Positions 1 through 6,822 of a stretch of 11,178 nt of DNA are shown piece by piece (within the stretch, counting starts at the first letter, position 1; every line of letters starts with the position of its first letter). The DNA comes from Rhodospirillaceae bacterium (GTDB taxonomy: Bacteria; Pseudomonadota; Alphaproteobacteria; UBA7985), in assembly GCA_002700865.1 (NCBI GenBank), contig PAFB01000003.1, positions 1-11,178 of the forward strand. The letters are read 5' to 3'. Below the pieces are notes generated by a model that saw nothing but the letters and a program-made list of their open reading frames with translations, had not been told where the DNA came from and searched no databases. A program made the position numbers and the translations under genes.

Positions 1-499
1 GATCGAACTCACCGGAGGCCAAATCAACCAGAACATCATCCGGATCGCGCAATTCCCGCCGCACCACATCGAGCTTCCAGCCATCAAAGCTGGCAACGCG
101 TTTTCGATCCTCACTCTGAGAAGCAATCATGCCCTGCCGCCGAAGGGTTGCCTTGATCCGGGCGACCAGTTCGCGTGGGGAAAACGGCTTGGTCAGGTAG
201 TCGTCTGCGCCCATTTCCAAGCCGATGATGCGGTCAGCTTCGTGGGTCATGGCGGTGAGCATGATGATCGGAATGTTGGAGTCTGCGCGCAACTCCCGGC
301 AAATGGTCAGCCCATCCTCGCCGGGCAGCATCAGGTCGAGAACCACCAGATCGATGGTTTGGTGTTCCAAAATAGTCTTCAGGTCCCGACCGGTCGAGGC
401 GGTTGAAACTTCGAATCCAGAGCTGCGCAGGTTCTGCTCTAACAGGCTTCGTATTTCCGGATCATCGTCCAGAATTGCGATATGATTGGCTTCGCTCAT
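1..499 (-). CDS. OmpR/PhoB-family two-component response regulator (3' end outside window)
   Basis: I translated this minus-strand gene by hand; 166 codons are visible before it runs off the left edge. Residues 1-120 form a receiver domain: acidic pocket D11-D13, phospho-acceptor D55 in the strand VVLDLMLPGEDG, switch T82, and the invariant K104 in the motif LTKPF. A short linker follows (about 121-136). From about residue 138 (FDGWKLDVVRREL) the sequence matches the beta platform that opens the winged-helix DNA-binding domain of OmpR/PhoB proteins, and the cut falls at SGEFD, just before the recognition helices. The start ATG (497-499) has a good GGAGG ribosome-binding site at 505-509, 5 bases away. 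A partner histidine kinase is not visible and may lie beyond the left edge. The family is certain; the signal and regulon cannot be told. It is divergent from the gene at 769. Confidence 0.95.
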   Translation of the reverse strand, partial: MSEANHIAILDDDPEIRSLLEQNLRSSGFEVSTASTGRDLKTILEHQTIDLVVLDLMLPGEDGLTICRELRADSNIPIIMLTAMTHEADRIIGLEMGADDYLTKPFSPRELVARIKATLRRQGMIASQSEDRKRVASFDGWKLDVVRRELRDPDDVLVDLASGEFD

Positions 500-516
500 G
501 GTATCCTCCGCCGCCA

Positions 517-538
517 AGGTAGTGAGCCAAAACTACCT
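517..538 (-). promoter_or_regulatory. 7-bp inverted repeat in the response-regulator leader
   Basis: AGGTAGT (517-523) and ACTACCT (532-538) are perfect inverted repeats around an 8-base loop. They lie 8 bases upstream of the GGAGG site of the response-regulator gene. In RNA this would be a small hairpin next to the ribosome-binding site; in DNA it could be an operator. The pairing is seen; the role is inference. Confidence 0.35.
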
Positions 539-560
539 AATTTCCGTCCTTGTACCATGG

Positions 561-610
561 GCCTGAAATATTCTGAAACAAACCGAGCGCTGCTGTTTCA
601 ATATTCAGGC
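561..610. promoter_or_regulatory. Interrupted inverted repeat with internal 10-bp-spaced direct repeats, in a divergent promoter region
   Basis: The left arm (561-580) and right arm (594-610) pair as GCCTGAA, TATT and GAAACA blocks, 17 base pairs in all. The left arm has a 1-base and a 2-base bulge, and the loop is 13 bases. The left arm also contains CTGAAA twice, at 563-568 and 573-578, exactly 10 bases apart. OmpR/PhoB-type regulators usually bind direct repeats about one helical turn apart, and a gene of that family starts 62 bases away, so this could be an autoregulatory site. It could also be a leader hairpin for either divergent gene. I found no convincing -35/-10 pair for either gene in 500-768. 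Confidence 0.4.
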
Positions 611-768
611 TGAATCGACAAACACTTTCCGCGAAGATTGCGTATACACAAGGGACACGAAAACAACCCAAAGGGCTCGATCACCACAGCGCAGCGACTG
701 GCACCCACCACCACCACAAGCCCGCCGCCGCAGCGCTTCATAGAGCCTGAGACAAAGGAGCCTAGATC

Positions 769-1116
769 ATGTTCACGTTCATTGCTGACGCAATCGTAAA
801 GTCGTCTTCATGGCGCGCGGTTGTTGCGCCGCTGGCGGTATCGTTGCTGGCGCAGATCGCGGCGCTGCTGATCCCATCGACGGCGCTGGCTCAAGGCAAC
901 TCCTTTGCCATCGCCACCCGCTATGGCGAGATTATCTGCTCCTCGCAACTTGCCGAAGACCGTAAGAGCCTTGAGGTTTACTGCACGGCGGGCAACGGCA
1001 CCCTGGTTTCAGCCTATCGTCAATTCGCTGATGGGACCATTCAGGTTATGCTTGAAGAAGGTAAGGCGGGGCAGGCCGTCACCACGGCAATCCTCGAAAG
1101 TCAGGACCAAGGCTAG
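769..1116 (+). CDS. Small secreted or periplasmic protein of unknown function
   Basis: A 115-residue protein I do not recognise. The start is well supported by AAAGGAG at 755-761, 7 bases before the ATG. The N-terminus is a long signal peptide: K11 and R16, then a hydrophobic core at about residues 18-36 and a likely signal peptidase I site after A41 (STALA, then QG). The mature chain would be about 74 residues, with no further membrane segment. It holds exactly two cysteines, C57 and C72, which could form a disulfide bond in the periplasm. The middle part alternates short polar and hydrophobic runs (LEVYCTAGNGTLVSAYRQFADGTIQV), suggesting beta strands. It stands alone between the divergent response regulator and clpS. 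Codon use looks like its neighbours. Coding confidence is high because of signal peptide, ribosome-binding site and length; function is unknown. Confidence 0.8.
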   Translation: MFTFIADAIVKSSSWRAVVAPLAVSLLAQIAALLIPSTALAQGNSFAIATRYGEIICSSQLAEDRKSLEVYCTAGNGTLVSAYRQFADGTIQVMLEEGKAGQAVTTAILESQDQG

Positions 1117-1547
1117 ACGCATCCGGCCTTAGCTCAAATCCGAGATTCAAATTTCCCCAGACGTCGTTCGTCAGTTGGCAAGCGCTGCACGGGCGCGTCT
1201 CGGGAAACATGAGAGGTGGTGTGGCCAATCCCCTGCTCCACATCACCTCTCAGCCTCTCGGCACGTCAAGACAATTTTGATCCGCGACGATCATTGAAAC
1301 CTGTCCATGGTGCACTTACCTCTTCGGAACGTTGACGCGCAAAGCGGACCTTTTGAAGGCATGGCTTGAATCGGTTTCTGAGCCGGTTCGGGATGGCCCT
1401 TTAGCCCGGATATGCGTGCCGAAGCGCTACATTATCGACGTTTGGATGACGAAACGCGGATCGATGCTCACTCCACCATTAACAGGCGGAGAAAGTCGTT
1501 CCATACTTGCCTAACCCAAACGTGAACACCAAACGGATCAGGACACC
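1117..1547. other. 431-base gap before clpS; one hairpin, no supported gene
   Basis: No open frame here has both a ribosome-binding site and a protein-like composition. The only sizeable frame (1332-1514, TTG start) has neither. The one clear structure is the hairpin at 1210-1252, listed separately. The clpS promoter must lie in this gap unless transcription comes from the 769 gene. TTGAAA at 1294-1299 and TTGACG at 1332-1337 are possible -35 boxes, but neither has an acceptable -10 at 16-18 bases. I also saw no sigma32-type heat-shock promoter. Confidence 0.6.
1210..1252. other. Long hairpin (15 bp stem) without a U-tract
   Basis: 1210-1224 pairs with 1238-1252 over 15 base pairs with a single G-U wobble (in plus-strand RNA), leaving a 13-base loop. 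It sits 93 bases after the stop of the 769 gene and 296 bases before clpS. Neither strand has a run of T after the stem, so it does not look like a normal intrinsic terminator. It may protect the 3' end of the upstream mRNA, be part of a small RNA, or be a protein-binding site. The pairing is certain; the role is not. Confidence 0.55.
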
Positions 1548-1913
1548 ATGTCGCTGGACATTCTTGCCTCAGACCCACCTTCCAAGCCGCCGAGCAAAGG
1601 CGACGAACCCGACACGCCGGGCGGTGCCACTGTTCTTGAGGCAAAACCCAAAACCAAAAAACCGAGCATGTACAAGGTGTTACTGCTCAACGACGACTAC
1701 ACGCCCATGGAGTTTGTTGTCGACGTTCTGGAGCGATTCTTTAACATGAACGCTCAGGCCGCTACCCAGGTGATGCTGCACGTGCATCAGCAAGGCGTGG
1801 GCGTTTGTGGTGTTTATACCTTCGAAGTGGCGGAAACCAAGGTGACGCAGGTTGTAGACTACGCCCGCAAACACCAACATCCTTTACAGTGCACACTCGA
1901 AAAAGACGACTGA
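1548..1913 (+). CDS. clpS: ATP-dependent Clp protease adaptor protein ClpS
   Basis: A 121-residue ClpS. The adaptor binds ClpA and presents proteins with bulky hydrophobic N-terminal residues (N-degrons) to ClpAP. Residues 1-40 are a flexible Pro/Lys-rich tail, longer than in E. coli, of the kind that engages ClpA. The folded core runs from Y42 (YKVLLLNDDYTPMEFVVDVL) to the C-terminal CTLEKDD. By alignment with E. coli ClpS, the N-degron pocket residues N34, D35 and H66 correspond to N48, D49 and H80, and the gatekeeper M40 to M54; all are present. The start has a short AGGA site at 1540-1543, 4 bases away. The stop lies 15 bases before clpA, so the two are very likely co-transcribed. Confidence 0.97.
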   Translation: MSLDILASDPPSKPPSKGDEPDTPGGATVLEAKPKTKKPSMYKVLLLNDDYTPMEFVVDVLERFFNMNAQAATQVMLHVHQQGVGVCGVYTFEVAETKVTQVVDYARKHQHPLQCTLEKDD

Positions 1914-1928
1914 TAGTTAGGATAGCTG

Positions 1929-4244
1929 ATGCTCTCGACAGAGCTTGAAGAAACACTCCGCAGGGCCTTGGCCTCGGCAGCAGAACTGAACCACGAATTC
2001 TGCACGCTGGAGCACCTGTTACTCGCGCTCATATCTGACCCGGACGCGCAAAAAGTGATGCGCGCCTGCGATGTTGATATTGATGAACTGACCGATGCTG
2101 TCGAAACCTTCCTGCGTAATGAGCTGGACGATCTTGTGCGGGCCGACGGGGTTGATCCGCGTCCAACCATGTCGTTTCAGCGGGCCTTTGAACGCGCTAT
2201 CCTGCACGTACAGGGGTCGGGCAGGGGGCAGGCGACCGGCGCGAATGTCCTGATTTCCCTGTTTCAGGAGCGCGAGAGTTTTGCCGTTTACTTCCTGCAG
2301 GAGCGCGGGATGTCGCGCTTGGATGCCGTTCAATTCGTCTCCCACGGCATCGCAAAGAACAAGGACCTGTCGGAAAGTCGCAGTATTCGCGGCGCTGATG
2401 AGGAGGATGGTGATGCGGGTGAAGAGTCCGGCACCAAGGCGCTGGAGCAGTATTGCCGTAACCTCAACGACCGGGCGCGTGAGGGTAAAATTGATCCTCT
2501 TATTGGCCGCGATCTGGAGGTCGAGCGCACAATTCAGGTTCTGTGCCGCCGAACCAAGAACAACCCGCTTTATGTTGGCGATCCGGGCGTCGGAAAAACA
2601 GCCATCGCAGAGGGGCTCGCCAAGAAAATCGTCGATTCCGACGTGCCGGAAGTGCTGCAGGACGCCACTATTTTCTCCCTCGACATGGGCGCGCTACTCG
2701 CTGGAACCCGTTACCGCGGTGATTTTGAAGAGCGGTTGAAGGCGGTTATTGAGGAAATCAATGCCTTCGATGGTGCAATTCTGTTCATTGATGAAATTCA
2801 CACGGTCATCGGCGCTGGTGCGACATCCGGCGGTGCTATGGACGCCTCGAACCTGCTTAAGCCGGCTTTGGCGGGTGGGGAGCTGCGTACCATTGGTTCA
2901 ACAACCTACAAAGAATACCGCTCCTACTTCGAAAAGGACCGCGCGCTGGTGCGCCGGTTCCAGAAGATTGACGTCAACGAGCCTTCTGTCGAAGACGCCG
3001 TGAAAATTCTGCGTGGTCTGAAACCCAGCTACGAAGAGCACCACGGCATTCGCTATACGAACGAAGCCATTCGGACGGCAGTGGAGCTTTCCAACCGATA
3101 CATCGGCGACCGTAAGCTGCCTGACAAAGCCATCGATGTTCTGGATGAAGCCGGCGCAGCGACCAAACTGGCCGCGCCGTCGAAACGGAAAAAGACGGTT
3201 GGCGTCAAGGAAATCGAGGCCATCGTTTCGAAAATCGCCCGTATTCCGCCCAAGACGGTGAACAAGGACGACAAAGAAATGCTCATGACGCTTGAGCGTG
3301 ATCTCAAGCGATTGGTTTACGGTCAGGACGACGCCATCGATGCCCTGTCCACGGCCATGAAGCTCTCAAGAGCCGGTCTGCGTGAACCGGAAAAGCCCAT
3401 TGGGGCCTTTCTGTTCTCTGGTCCGACAGGGGTCGGTAAAACCGAAGTTGCCAAGCAACTGGCGCACACCATGGGCGTTGAACTGATCCGCTTTGACATG
3501 TCGGAATACATGGAGCGGCATACGGTATCCCGACTGATTGGGGCGCCGCCGGGCTATGTCGGCTTTGATCAGGGTGGCTTGCTGACCGACGCTGTTGACC
3601 AGCAGCCCCATTGCGTTTTGCTGCTCGATGAGATCGAAAAGGCGCATCCGGACCTTTTCAATATCCTGCTGCAGGTGATGGACCACGGCAAACTGACCGA
3701 TGCCAACGGTAAGTCTGTGAACTTCCGCAACGTTGTCGTTATCATGACGACCAATGCCGGCGCTTCAGAGATGTCCAAAGCGGCCATCGGGTTCGGTTCT
3801 GCGGTCAAGGAAGGCGAAGATACTGAGGCGATAAAGCGCTTGTTCACGCCTGAGTTCCGAAACCGCCTGGACGCGGTTATTCCGTTCGCGGCGCTGGGTA
3901 AGGAAACGATTGGCCGGGTTGTTGAGAAGTTCATCCTGCAACTCGAAAACCAGCTTTCCGACCGCTCTGTCACCATCCGCCTGACCGACGCCGCGCGGGC
4001 AGAACTGGGGGAGCAGGGCTACGACCGTCTGATGGGTGCCCGGCCTCTGGCGCGGGTTATTCAGGACAAGATCAAAAAAATGCTGGCGGACGAGCTGCTG
4101 TTTGGTCGCTTGCAAGGTGGCGGATCAGTGCTGATCGACTGGGATGGAAACGACTTCGTCTTCACCTTCCCTTCCGCTGCGATCGAAGAGGTTGCCAAAT
4201 TGCCGGCGCCCGATGATCAGGACAGCGAAGAGCCGGTTAAATAG
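1929..4244 (+). CDS. clpA: ATP-dependent Clp protease ATP-binding subunit ClpA
   Basis: A 771-residue AAA+ unfoldase that forms hexamers, unfolds substrates and threads them into ClpP. Residues 1-145 are the Clp-N domain (starts LSTELEETLRRAL), the docking place of ClpS. A linker of acidic residues follows (155-168). The D1 module has Walker A GDPGVGKT at 217-224, Walker B FIDE at 286-289 and the pore-loop RYRG at 261-264. The D2 module has Walker A GPTGVGKT at 498-505, Walker B LLDE at 565-568 and the pore motif GYVGF at 542-546. There is no coiled-coil middle domain between D1 and D2, which separates it from ClpB. The ClpP-binding loop reads IGF (620-622), within the family's IG[FL] pattern. 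AGGA at 1919-1922 lies 6 bases before the ATG. The acidic C-terminal tail (PDDQDSEEPVK) is lineage-specific. Confidence 0.98.
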   Translation: MLSTELEETLRRALASAAELNHEFCTLEHLLLALISDPDAQKVMRACDVDIDELTDAVETFLRNELDDLVRADGVDPRPTMSFQRAFERAILHVQGSGRGQATGANVLISLFQERESFAVYFLQERGMSRLDAVQFVSHGIAKNKDLSESRSIRGADEEDGDAGEESGTKALEQYCRNLNDRAREGKIDPLIGRDLEVERTIQVLCRRTKNNPLYVGDPGVGKTAIAEGLAKKIVDSDVPEVLQDATIFSLDMGALLAGTRYRGDFEERLKAVIEEINAFDGAILFIDEIHTVIGAGATSGGAMDASNLLKPALAGGELRTIGSTTYKEYRSYFEKDRALVRRFQKIDVNEPSVEDAVKILRGLKPSYEEHHGIRYTNEAIRTAVELSNRYIGDRKLPDKAIDVLDEAGAATKLAAPSKRKKTVGVKEIEAIVSKIARIPPKTVNKDDKEMLMTLERDLKRLVYGQDDAIDALSTAMKLSRAGLREPEKPIGAFLFSGPTGVGKTEVAKQLAHTMGVELIRFDMSEYMERHTVSRLIGAPPGYVGFDQGGLLTDAVDQQPHCVLLLDEIEKAHPDLFNILLQVMDHGKLTDANGKSVNFRNVVVIMTTNAGASEMSKAAIGFGSAVKEGEDTEAIKRLFTPEFRNRLDAVIPFAALGKETIGRVVEKFILQLENQLSDRSVTIRLTDAARAELGEQGYDRLMGARPLARVIQDKIKKMLADELLFGRLQGGGSVLIDWDGNDFVFTFPSAAIEEVAKLPAPDDQDSEEPVK

Positions 4245-4248
4245 CCAA

Positions 4249-4272
4249 AAAGGCCAGCAAATAACGGCCTTT
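4249..4272 (+). terminator. Small hairpin just after clpA
   Basis: AAAGGCC (4249-4255) and GGCCTTT (4266-4272) pair perfectly over 7 bases around a 10-base loop, starting 5 bases after the clpA stop. Only three T follow within the stem end, so on its own it would be weak. It may act with the stronger terminator 22 bases downstream. Confidence 0.35.
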
Positions 4273-4293
4273 ACAGCTTGAAAATCTGTTTTT

Positions 4294-4331
4294 AAACAGC
4301 CGCGGGGATTGCGCTCCGTGGCTGTTTTTTT
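4294..4331 (+). terminator. Intrinsic terminator of clpS-clpA
   Basis: The stem begins AAACAGCCGCGG (from 4294) and closes with CCGTGGCTGTTT (to 4327), about 13-14 pairs including G-U wobbles, with a 6-base loop. A run of seven T follows from the stem into 4325-4331. This is a classic Rho-independent terminator, 50 bases after the clpA stop. Confidence 0.9.
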
Positions 4332-4360
4332 GTGGTAGGCGGGGTCGTGAGGTCGCACTC

Positions 4361-4388
4361 TGGACATAATAGATAAAATTGTAATAAT
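4361..4388 (+). promoter_or_regulatory. Sigma70-type promoter of the DUF962 gene
   Basis: TGGACA at 4361-4366 (5 of 6 to TTGACA) and AATAAT at 4383-4388 (5 of 6 to TATAAT) are 16 bases apart in an AT-rich stretch that stands out from the surroundings. It lies directly after the clpA terminator and would start transcription near 4395, giving a leader of about 42 bases. This is the best-looking promoter in the window. Confidence 0.55.
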
Positions 4389-4436
4389 GTCTGAGCCCAC
4401 ATTACCAAGCATCAAAAGAGACAGGAGATCTCAGCC

Positions 4437-4799
4437 GTGGCGGAACGTAAATCGAGCTATGCGGAATTCTGGCCCTATTATCTGCAGGAGCACGGAAAGT
4501 CGAACACCCATTTTTTGCACTTCATCGGCACGGCGGGCGCCATCATTTTCTTCTTCAACTTTCTGCTGACCTGGCACTGGCTTTCGCTGTTGGCAGCGGT
4601 TGTTTGTGGCTATTTTTTCGCGTGGATGGGGCACTTCTTCATTGAGCGCAATCGACCAGCAACCTTTACGCACCCGGTTTGGTCCCTGATCAGCGATTTT
4701 CGGATGTTCTTCCTATGGCTGGGCCGTGGTTTGGACAACGAGCTGGCGCGTGCTGGCGTGGCTGAAACTGAAAAAACCGACGCAGAAGCAGAAGCCTAG
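4437..4799 (+). CDS. Mpo1-like (DUF962) integral membrane protein
   Basis: A 120-residue protein starting at GTG (4437), with AGGAG at 4423-4427, 9 bases upstream. It carries the DUF962 hallmarks: an N-terminal YYLQEHGKSNTHFLHFIGT segment (14-32), two hydrophobic spans at about 29-45 and 47-65, and a second conserved block GHFFIERNRPATFTHP (65-80). Five histidines are placed as in the family (H19, H25, H28, H66, H79). The eukaryotic relative, yeast Mpo1, is an Fe(II)-dependent dioxygenase in alpha-oxidation of 2-hydroxy fatty acids and needs its conserved histidines; whether bacterial members share this reaction is not established. The C-terminus is an acidic cytosolic tail. The gene is monocistronic: own promoter upstream, hairpins and a convergent gene downstream. 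Confidence 0.9.
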   Translation: MAERKSSYAEFWPYYLQEHGKSNTHFLHFIGTAGAIIFFFNFLLTWHWLSLLAAVVCGYFFAWMGHFFIERNRPATFTHPVWSLISDFRMFFLWLGRGLDNELARAGVAETEKTDAEAEA

Positions 4800-4802
4800 C
4801 CC

Positions 4803-4822
4803 CCAGCCTGCATCCAGGCTGG
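4803..4822. terminator. First hairpin of a convergent-gene terminator region
   Basis: CCAGCCTG (4803-4810) and CAGGCTGG (4815-4822) pair perfectly over 8 bases around a 4-base loop, right after the stop of the DUF962 gene (4799). It lacks a T-run, so alone it is more likely an mRNA-end structure than a full terminator. Confidence 0.5.
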
Positions 4823-4828
4823 TTCGCT

Positions 4829-4861
4829 GCCCCTACTGATCAGCTTTTCGGTAGGGGCTTT
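4829..4861. terminator. Second hairpin, overlapping the end of the convergent acyltransferase gene
   Basis: GCCCCTAC (4829-4836) and GTAGGGGC (4851-4858) pair perfectly over 8 bases, loop 14, followed by TTT on the plus strand. The stem includes the stop codon (4833-4835) and last codons of the minus-strand gene. It probably serves plus-strand transcripts, with a weak T-run, and may serve both convergent transcripts. Confidence 0.5.
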
Positions 4862-6002
4862 CGTGTTCCAGAAGACCGGCGATCTGATACTCGATCTGCT
4901 CCCGCTCCTGCCTGACAAAATTGGCGACTGGCTTCCTTAGGCCCGGATCGGCAATCCAGTGCAGGGAAAAAGTGGCGGAAGGCAGGTAGCCCCGCTGGAC
5001 CTTGTGCGAGCCCTGAGCTCCGGCTTCGACCCGCTGCAGACCATGCGCAATTGCGTAGTCGATAGCCTGATAGTAGCAGGCCTCGAAGTGCAGGAACTTA
5101 TGGTCATCAAGACAACCCCAGTTGCGGCCATAGAGCGTGTCGCCACCCCGCAAATTGAGCGCCCCCGCCACGGGCTGACCGTGCTCAAAGCACATGACCA
5201 TCACAACATCGTCGGCACAGCGCTCGCCAAGCAGTGAGAAAAATGATCGGGTTAAGTACGCCTGACCCCACTTTCGATCTGCTGTGTTCATGTAGAAGGC
5301 GTAAAACGCATCCCAAAGCGCTTCGGTCATGTCGTGGCCGGACAGCACGCGTATCTCGACATCCAGCGCCGCGACCTCGCGACGCTCTTTCTTCACCGCC
5401 TTGCGTTTTCGACTGTTCAACCGGGCCAGAAAGTCCTCAAAGCTGCGATAGCCTTGGTTTTCCCAGTGGTACTGCACGCCAAGGCGCTGCTCATAGTGTT
5501 CCAGTTCGCCAAGGGCATCAAATTCGGACTTGTTGGGAAAGGTGATGTGCAGGCTGGAGACGTTCAGTTGCTGGGCAACGGCAATCAGCGCGTCTCCGAG
5601 AATCTTGTGCGTTTCACTGTCCGAGGCCTCACCGAGCAGTAGTCTCGGGCCTGTGGCGGGCGTAAAAGGTACGCAGACCTGCGCCTTGGGGTAATACCGT
5701 CCCCCGGCACGCTCGTAAGCATCCGCCCAGCCCCAGTCAAAAACGTATTCTCCGTAAGAGTGGTTCTTGACGTACAGCGGCGCTGCGCCAAGCAGCGCGC
5801 CGGTGCTGCTGTCTTCGAGCAAAACATGCTGTGTCGCCCAACCGGATTCCGCCGTTGCGGAACCGCTGTCTTCAAGCGCGGACAAAAAACCATGTCTTAC
5901 AAAGGGGTTAGATTGCCCCGCGCAGGCGTCCCATGCCTGGGCTGAGACCTCGGACATGCTGCCAATGGTTCGAATCTGCATGTGCGTTTCAGGGTCGTTC
6001 AT
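4833..6002 (-). CDS. FemAB-like GNAT-fold N-acyltransferase (PF04339/COG3146 type)
   Basis: A 389-residue cytosolic protein of the family annotated as 'peptidogalycan biosynthesis' or DUF482 proteins. These have two GNAT-like halves resembling FemABX aminoacyltransferases, but no substrate is established for this group. Family marks visible here: a first half with WGWADAYERAGG (90-101) and PKAQVCVPFTPATGPRLL (105-122), a basic stretch RKRKAVKKERREV (198-210), and a conserved second half with KWG (244-246), YGRNWG (291-296), HFEACYYQ (305-312), EAGAQG (326-331) and RGYLP (337-341). There is no signal peptide. The ATG at 6000-6002 has only a distant AAGGAA; Met8 would be an alternative but has no better site. 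It follows nth by 98 bases on the same strand and may be co-transcribed. Confidence 0.88.
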   Translation of the reverse strand: MNDPETHMQIRTIGSMSEVSAQAWDACAGQSNPFVRHGFLSALEDSGSATAESGWATQHVLLEDSSTGALLGAAPLYVKNHSYGEYVFDWGWADAYERAGGRYYPKAQVCVPFTPATGPRLLLGEASDSETHKILGDALIAVAQQLNVSSLHITFPNKSEFDALGELEHYEQRLGVQYHWENQGYRSFEDFLARLNSRKRKAVKKERREVAALDVEIRVLSGHDMTEALWDAFYAFYMNTADRKWGQAYLTRSFFSLLGERCADDVVMVMCFEHGQPVAGALNLRGGDTLYGRNWGCLDDHKFLHFEACYYQAIDYAIAHGLQRVEAGAQGSHKVQRGYLPSATFSLHWIADPGLRKPVANFVRQEREQIEYQIAGLLEHESPYRKADQ

Positions 6003-6039
6003 GGGGGCGGAAGGTTCCTTGCGACGCCGGGGAAGTAGG

Positions 6040-6055
6040 GAGGGTCTCGACCCTC
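6040..6055. repeat. Short perfect dyad between nth and the acyltransferase gene
   Basis: GAGGGTC (6040-6046) and GACCCTC (6049-6055) are perfect inverted repeats separated by two bases, 38 bases upstream of the acyltransferase start. This is more like a DNA operator than an RNA hairpin, given the 2-base spacer. No matching promoter boxes are evident. Low-level evidence only. Confidence 0.3.
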
Positions 6056-6100
6056 AGTAACCTGTACCTTTGTCGCCCCATAACAAGGCGAAAAGCGCAG

Positions 6101-6817
6101 TTAGGCAGACGTGTTTTTGGGCTTTTTTGGCGCAGGTTCGGGCGTTTTTTCTCGGAAGCAACACCAGTCAACAACCGGGCAGCGCCAGCATTCTGGCTTT
6201 CGAGCCTTGCACAGGTAGCGGCCGTGCAGGATCAGCCAGTGGTGCGCGTGGTTTTTGAATGCTGCAGGCACGCGTTTGTTCAGGCCGTCTTCAACCTTGT
6301 CCGGGTTATTGCCTGCGGCCAGTCCCATCCGATTGGACACCCGAAATACGTGCGTATCGACGGCGATGGTCGGGTGCCCCCAATACATTTGCAGCACCAC
6401 GTTCGCCGTCTTTCGACCAACACCGGGCAAGCTTTCCAGCGCTGCGCGGTCTTCGGGTACTTCACCGCCGTATTCATCGACCAGGATGCGAGCCGCCTTC
6501 ATGACGTTGGCGGCCTTGGCGTTATAGAGGCCGATGGTCTTGATATGCTCCTTGAGTGCATCCTCGCCCAGATCAAGCATTTGCTGCGGTGTTGTCACTT
6601 TGGCGAACAGAGCCTTGGTCGCGGCGTTCACTGACACATCAGTCGCTTGTGCCGATAAAGCGACGGCCACAACGAGGGTATAGGCGTTGACGTAATCCAG
6701 CTCACCCTTGGGTTCGGGTTCAATCCCCTGAAACACGTCAAAAACAGCCTGAATTTGCTCAGGTTTCAGCACCCGCTGACGCGGTGTGACGGCCGGTGCT
6801 GAATTCACCAGTGTCAT
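6101..6817 (-). CDS. nth: Endonuclease III (DNA glycosylase/AP lyase)
   Basis: A 238-residue base-excision repair enzyme that removes oxidised pyrimidines and nicks the abasic site. The helix-hairpin-helix LPGVGRKTANVVL (130-142) carries the catalytic lysine K136 (E. coli K120), and the catalytic aspartate is D154 in VDTHVFRVSNR (E. coli D138). The [4Fe-4S] cluster ligands follow the exact C-X6-C-X2-C-X5-C pattern at C203, C210, C213 and C219. Compared with E. coli Nth (211 residues) there are about 20 extra N-terminal residues and a Pro/Lys-rich C-terminal tail (PEPAPKKPKNTSA). The ATG lies 5 bases after the stop of the RidA-family gene, so the pair is surely co-transcribed and nth may be translationally coupled, as it has no clear ribosome-binding site of its own. 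Confidence 0.97.
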   Translation of the reverse strand: MTLVNSAPAVTPRQRVLKPEQIQAVFDVFQGIEPEPKGELDYVNAYTLVVAVALSAQATDVSVNAATKALFAKVTTPQQMLDLGEDALKEHIKTIGLYNAKAANVMKAARILVDEYGGEVPEDRAALESLPGVGRKTANVVLQMYWGHPTIAVDTHVFRVSNRMGLAAGNNPDKVEDGLNKRVPAAFKNHAHHWLILHGRYLCKARKPECWRCPVVDWCCFREKTPEPAPKKPKNTSA

Positions 6818-6822
6818 TGCGC

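Noticed and set aside
1294..1370. Possible sigma70 or heat-shock promoters of clpS (TTGAAA 1294, TTGACG 1332, CTTGAA 1365)
   Set aside because: None has an acceptable -10 at the needed distance, so I cannot support a promoter call.
1332..1514. 60-codon frame in the gap before clpS
   Set aside because: TTG start, no ribosome-binding site, no recognisable sequence, and it ends without relation to clpS. Probably chance.
5967..5976. GGTTCGAATC, resembling a tRNA T-arm
   Set aside because: It lies within the acyltransferase coding sequence and no acceptor, D or anticodon stems can be built around it.
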